This document shows, in pieces, positions 7,043-9,533 of a stretch of 9,533 nucleotides of DNA; position 1 is the first letter of the stretch; every line of letters begins with the position of its first letter. A program made the translations under genes and the position numbers. Origin of the DNA: an uncultured Oribacterium sp. (GTDB lineage Bacteria > Bacillota > Clostridia > Lachnospirales > Lachnospiraceae); assembly GCA_902485915.1 (NCBI GenBank), contig CABTMH010000192.1:1-9533 (forward strand), read 5' to 3'. Below the pieces are notes generated by a model. It ran no database searches, was not told where the DNA came from, and saw nothing but the letters and a program-made list of their open reading frames with translations.

Positions 7043-7118
7043 CTAAGCTTTTTGCTAAACTTGCAATATGCTATCACTAAACTTTCAAGCCGGAATTCAT
7101 TATACTATAACTAAACTT
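7043..7118. promoter_or_regulatory. Array of four CTAAACTT-like sites, candidate operators
   Basis: The motif occurs at 7043-7050 (CTAAGCTT, one mismatch), 7055-7062, 7077-7084 and 7111-7118 (all CTAAACTT), all in the same orientation. Three are followed by an A pair (GCAA, TCAA, TTAA). The 7111-7118 copy falls between the -35 and -10 of the regulator promoter; the others lie downstream of its expected start site. This is the geometry of autorepression. Binding by the adjacent regulator is inferred. Confidence 0.6.
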
Positions 7119-7126
7119 TTAATCAA
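7099..7126 (-). promoter_or_regulatory. Promoter of the regulator (and possibly potABCD)
   Basis: On the minus strand, TTGATT (7126-7121) and a perfect TATAAT (7104-7099) are separated by 16 bp, a good sigma-A-type promoter. Transcription would begin near 7092, leaving a 5' leader of about 140 nt before ATG 6951. The spacer contains a CTAAACTT-like site. Confidence 0.7.
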
Positions 7127-7164
7127 TTCATAATTGACTTTTTACAGAAAAATTACGGTGATCA

Positions 7165-7234
7165 GTTACTGTTCACTCGACAACCAGATTCAGGAATGGC
7201 CCCCTGCCTGATCAGTACACGCGCGAACAGTAAC
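7165..7234. repeat. 70-bp palindromic intergenic repeat, copy 2
   Basis: Bounded by a perfect 10-bp inverted repeat, GTTACTGTTC (7165-7174) and GAACAGTAAC (7225-7234). Inside, ATTCAGG and CCTGCCTGAT form a second imperfect inverted pair. The right half (7199-7234) is the direct repeat also seen at 1451-1485. It lies between the regulator and yhaM promoters. It could be a small non-autonomous mobile element (MITE or REP-like) or a structured regulatory element; no transposase is visible. Confidence 0.7.
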
Positions 7235-7262
7235 GATTTCACGCGCATGACGTAATGGAACG

Positions 7263-7291
7263 TTGCGGGATGTCTTCGCTTGTGCTAGTAT
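7263..7291 (+). promoter_or_regulatory. Candidate promoter of yhaM
   Basis: TTGCGG (7263-7268) and TAGTAT (7286-7291) have a 17-bp spacer, with an extended TG at 7283-7284 just before the -10. Transcription from about 7298 would give a leader of some 135 nt. The -35 is weak, so this is tentative. The leader contains only short inverted repeats, such as CTCAT/ATGAG around 7373-7388. Confidence 0.4.
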
Positions 7292-7432
7292 GGGCGACAG
7301 TGACGCGTATCCATAGACGCGCCCGGAACCTGTGACGATTTCTCCGAAAAAGCGGCGAGGATACCGTACCCCTCATCCGACGATGAGAAGTCGTTTCGTT
7401 GTTTAGAGCTATGGATTAGAAAGAATACATAA

Positions 7433-8455
7433 ATGGAATTTAACGAGTTTTTCAGAGAACAGAATGCATCCGCTTCGACGGGCGGGATGCGCTTCATCGA
7501 GAGCTTCTATGACGGCATGCGGGTAGCGGATATCTACCTCGTAAAGACGAAGAACGCAGCGCTCACGAAGAATGGTAAGGAGTATCTGAATGTGACACTG
7601 CAGGATCGCACCGGTCAGGTGGATGCGAAGGTATGGGAGCCGAACTCCCCGGGCATCGCAGAGTTCGATGTGCTCGACTACGTCTATGTCGAGGGTAACG
7701 TCACCGTTTATAATGGCAGCAACCAGCTGAGCATCCAGCGTCTCCGCGTGGCGAAGGAAGGCTCCTTCGACCCGAAGAACTATCTTCCGGTGTCCGGTCG
7801 TCCGATCCCGGAGATGGACCAGGAGCTGCAGCAGATGATCAAGTCGGTGAAAAATCCGTATCTGAACCGGCTGCTCAACATGATCTTCCTCGAGAACGAA
7901 GGCTTCCATAAGGAGTTCATGCAGCACTCTGCCGCGAAGTCCGTACACCACGGCTACGTCGGCGGTCTCGCAGAGCATACCCTGTCGGTCGCAGCCATCT
8001 GCGATTTCTATGCGAAGCATTACCCGGATCTGCACCGTGACCTGCTGATCACCGCGGCGCTCTGCCACGATATCGGAAAGGTACAGGAGCTGACCGCTTT
8101 CCCACGCAATGATTACAGCGATGTCGGACAGCTGATCGGTCACATCGTCATCGGCTATCAGACCGTGATGAATACGGCGAAGAAGATTTCGGATTTCCCG
8201 GAGACCCTCGCCGCAGAGCTCGGTCACTGCATCCTCGCGCACCATGGTGAGCTCGAGTACGGCTCCCCGAAGAAGCCGGCACTCATGGAAGCGATGGCGC
8301 TTTCCTTCGCCGATAACGTCGATGCGAAGCTCGAAACCATGCGCGAAGCCATCGCTGCCGCAGGTAAGAACGGTAAGGCACCGGACAGCAACGGCTGGCT
8401 CGGCTTCAACCGCCTCATCGACTCAAACCTTCGAAAGACCAGCGATCTTTCATAA
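7433..8455 (+). CDS. yhaM: 3'-5' exoribonuclease YhaM family (OB-fold plus HD domain)
   Basis: Metal-dependent 3'-5' exonuclease for RNA turnover, acting in the cytoplasm. An OB-fold nucleic-acid-binding domain covers about residues 28-107 (YLNVTLQDRTGQVDAKVWEP, 51-70), and an HD phosphohydrolase domain about 160-335. Visible metal-site residues: HH at 172-173, H182 in GGLAEHTLSVA, HD at 212-213 in CHDIGK, H237, HH at 270-271, and D294 in FADNVDAKL. Total 340 residues, close to the family norm. The ATG 7433 start has only a weak AGAAAG site; many homologues begin at a position matching Met19 (7487), so the first 18 residues may not be translated. It diverges from the regulator, converges with the HtrA-like gene, and is probably monocistronic. 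Confidence 0.93.
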   Translation: MEFNEFFREQNASASTGGMRFIESFYDGMRVADIYLVKTKNAALTKNGKEYLNVTLQDRTGQVDAKVWEPNSPGIAEFDVLDYVYVEGNVTVYNGSNQLSIQRLRVAKEGSFDPKNYLPVSGRPIPEMDQELQQMIKSVKNPYLNRLLNMIFLENEGFHKEFMQHSAAKSVHHGYVGGLAEHTLSVAAICDFYAKHYPDLHRDLLITAALCHDIGKVQELTAFPRNDYSDVGQLIGHIVIGYQTVMNTAKKISDFPETLAAELGHCILAHHGELEYGSPKKPALMEAMALSFADNVDAKLETMREAIAAAGKNGKAPDSNGWLGFNRLIDSNLRKTSDLS

Positions 8456-8465
8456 ATCATAAGTG

Positions 8466-8517
8466 AACGAAACGCCGCCACACAGAGGATATCCTCCGTG
8501 TGGCGGCGTTTCGTTTT
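8466..8517. terminator. Palindromic terminator between convergent yhaM and HtrA-like genes
   Basis: ACGAAACGCCGCCACAC (8467-8483) pairs perfectly with GTGTGGCGGCGTTTCGT (8498-8514), extended one more pair by A8466/T8515. The 14-nt loop contains the palindrome GAGGATATCCTC. A short T-run (8514-8517) follows on the plus strand, as expected for ending yhaM 11 bp after its stop. The minus-strand side has only TTTCGTT, so termination of the opposing gene is likely but weaker. Confidence 0.88.
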
Positions 8518-8528
8518 AAATCATGCAC

Positions 8529-9386
8529 TTATCGTGCGCCGACCGTCAGCTTATACTCGACTTCACTGTACTCGGAGCCGCGCTGGCGCTGTACCTTCAC
8601 CTTGATGTCGTCGCCGACCTCGAGCTCGCCGAGTACCTTACGGAACGTCGGCATGTCATCGATCTCGCTGTCGTCGATCATGGTGAGGACATCCCCGCTC
8701 TGGATACCTGCATCGAACGCTGGCGAGCTCTTATCGCACTCCTCGATGTAGAGGCCAACCGGAAGTCCTGCGCTGGCCATCTCGGACGTCACCTCCTGCG
8801 CATGGAAGCCGAGGTACGGGTACGCGATGCCGTTCGACAGCTTCTGGATCTGTGCGAGGAAATCCGTCGCGACGGCGATGCGATGATAGCCATCCACCGT
8901 CTCCCCGAGGCGGCTGCTCACCCAGCCGATCAGCTCGCCCTTCGTGTTCAGCACGAAGGCCCCGCTCTCCGGGCTCGCATGCAGATCCGCGATCATCGCG
9001 GCGATACTGCCATCGATGTAGGTCGTGTTATAGCTGATGGACGAAATCCTGCCGGTCGTGCAGGACGGATAGCTGCCATCCGGGGCCCCGACCGCGAGGA
9101 GCAGGTCCCCACGCTGCAGGCGGCCTGCATTGCCGATGGTGACCGTCCGGAGCTCATGCCGGTCCTTCGCGCTGAGCGTGTGCTGGGCGATGGAAACCAC
9201 CGCGATCCCATCCGCCTGGTCCTGTGCCTTCAGCTGTGCTTCATAGGAGGAGCCGTTCACACTCACCGTGATCGCATCGTTCTCCTTTATGATGTCCGCA
9301 GAGGTGAGCACCAGAAGCTCATCACCGGTGCGTGCGATCAGGATGCCGGCGGCCTGTCTGCCGGATTCCACCTTCATGCCGAACAT
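8529..9386 (-). CDS. HtrA-like S1C family protein with PDZ domain, catalytically degenerate; N-terminal part interrupted
   Basis: Resembles envelope HtrA/DegP proteins: a trypsin-like fold (about residues 12-185 of this ORF) then one PDZ domain (about 193-282; YPYLGF at the start, GIQSGDVLTMIDD inside). The usual catalytic histidine segment (TNNHVV) reads TSADII, so the histidine is absent. The aspartate-equivalent ADGIAVV remains, and the serine segment reads PESGAF instead of GNSGGP. It is thus probably not an active protease and may act as a binding or sensing protein. The ATG at 9386 is only the first start after an upstream TAG: no ribosome binding site precedes it, and family-like sequence continues upstream, so the true gene is longer and either broken or read through. 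Confidence 0.75.
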   Translation of the reverse strand: MFGMKVESGRQAAGILIARTGDELLVLTSADIIKENDAITVSVNGSSYEAQLKAQDQADGIAVVSIAQHTLSAKDRHELRTVTIGNAGRLQRGDLLLAVGAPDGSYPSCTTGRISSISYNTTYIDGSIAAMIADLHASPESGAFVLNTKGELIGWVSSRLGETVDGYHRIAVATDFLAQIQKLSNGIAYPYLGFHAQEVTSEMASAGLPVGLYIEECDKSSPAFDAGIQSGDVLTMIDDSEIDDMPTFRKVLGELEVGDDIKVKVQRQRGSEYSEVEYKLTVGAR

Positions 9387-9533
9387 GTCGGTACTGGTCT
9401 CGCGGCTCTCGACCTCGACAAGACTCTGCTCCGCCTGCTGCGCGACCTGGTTAAGCGATGCGTTCAGCTACTCATAATCGGCCACCGTGTACACATTGTC
9501 TGCGAGCTACTGCTTCTCGATGTCCTCGACCGG
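9387..9533 (-). pseudogene. Upstream in-frame portion of the HtrA-like gene carrying two amber codons, cut by window edge
   Basis: The minus-strand frame of the HtrA-like ORF continues here as family-like sequence: VEDIEKQ, stop, LADNVYTVADYE, stop, LNASLNQVAQQAEQSLVEVE. The periplasm-side linker of Lachnospiraceae HtrA-like proteins typically has this form (from memory of the family). The two TAG codons lie at 9468-9470 and 9507-9509 (plus-strand CTA), 13 codons apart, where lysine or glutamate would fit. No frameshift is seen. Options are a decayed gene, amber readthrough, or base errors near a sequence end. The signal or membrane anchor and true start lie beyond the window. Confidence 0.6.

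Noticed and set aside
6952..7077. N-terminal extension of the regulator to 7077
   Set aside because: It covers the putative operator sites and has no family similarity; AAAGGA precedes ATG 6951 at 7 nt.
7409..8245. 278-codon minus-strand open frame opposite yhaM
   Set aside because: Antisense shadow of YhaM, whose HD-domain residues are all present on the plus strand.

Overview
The window looks like chromosomal DNA of a fairly GC-rich Clostridia member, most likely a Lachnospiraceae relative. That placement is inferred from gene types and style: a YhaM-type exoribonuclease, a clostridial-style Fe-S RlmD methyltransferase, a HTH-cupin regulator next to potABCD, a degenerate HtrA-like protein, and strong AAAGGAG ribosome binding sites. 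I cannot name the species.

Layout. Positions 1-1348 (minus) hold the N-terminal 449 codons of an RlmD/RumA-type 23S rRNA uracil methyltransferase that runs off the left edge. Positions 1485-6951 (minus) hold a polyamine-uptake locus transcribed in the order HTH-cupin regulator, potA (ATPase), potB and potC (permeases), potD (binding protein). potA/potB are 14 nt apart, and potB/potC and potC/potD overlap. The regulator is separated from potA by a 146-bp hairpin-rich leader. Positions 6952-7432 form a 481-bp divergent intergenic region with a good minus-strand promoter, four copies of a CTAAACTT-like motif on and after it, a 70-bp palindromic repeat, and a plausible plus-strand promoter. Positions 7433-8455 (plus) encode YhaM, followed by a near-perfect palindromic terminator shared with a convergent gene. 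Positions 8529-9533 (minus) hold an HtrA-like S1C/PDZ gene that lacks the catalytic histidine and whose upstream reading frame carries two amber codons.

How it fits together. PotD would capture spermidine or putrescine outside the membrane, PotB/PotC form the channel, and PotA drives transport. The regulator probably senses polyamine or a related small ligand through its cupin domain and represses its own promoter, perhaps also potA. RlmD, YhaM and the HtrA-like protein are housekeeping functions (rRNA modification, RNA turnover, envelope quality control) and need not be functionally linked to polyamines.

Most unusual points: a four-copy 36-bp in-frame tandem repeat that lengthens the PotD signal peptide; a C-terminal transmembrane anchor on PotD in place of a lipobox; a duplicated TOBE-like tail on PotA; an operator array over the regulator promoter; directly repeated palindromic elements bracketing the pot locus; and two amber codons in the same sequence context upstream of the HtrA-like ORF. 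I do not see a wholly new multi-gene system; the novelty is in these variations on known parts.
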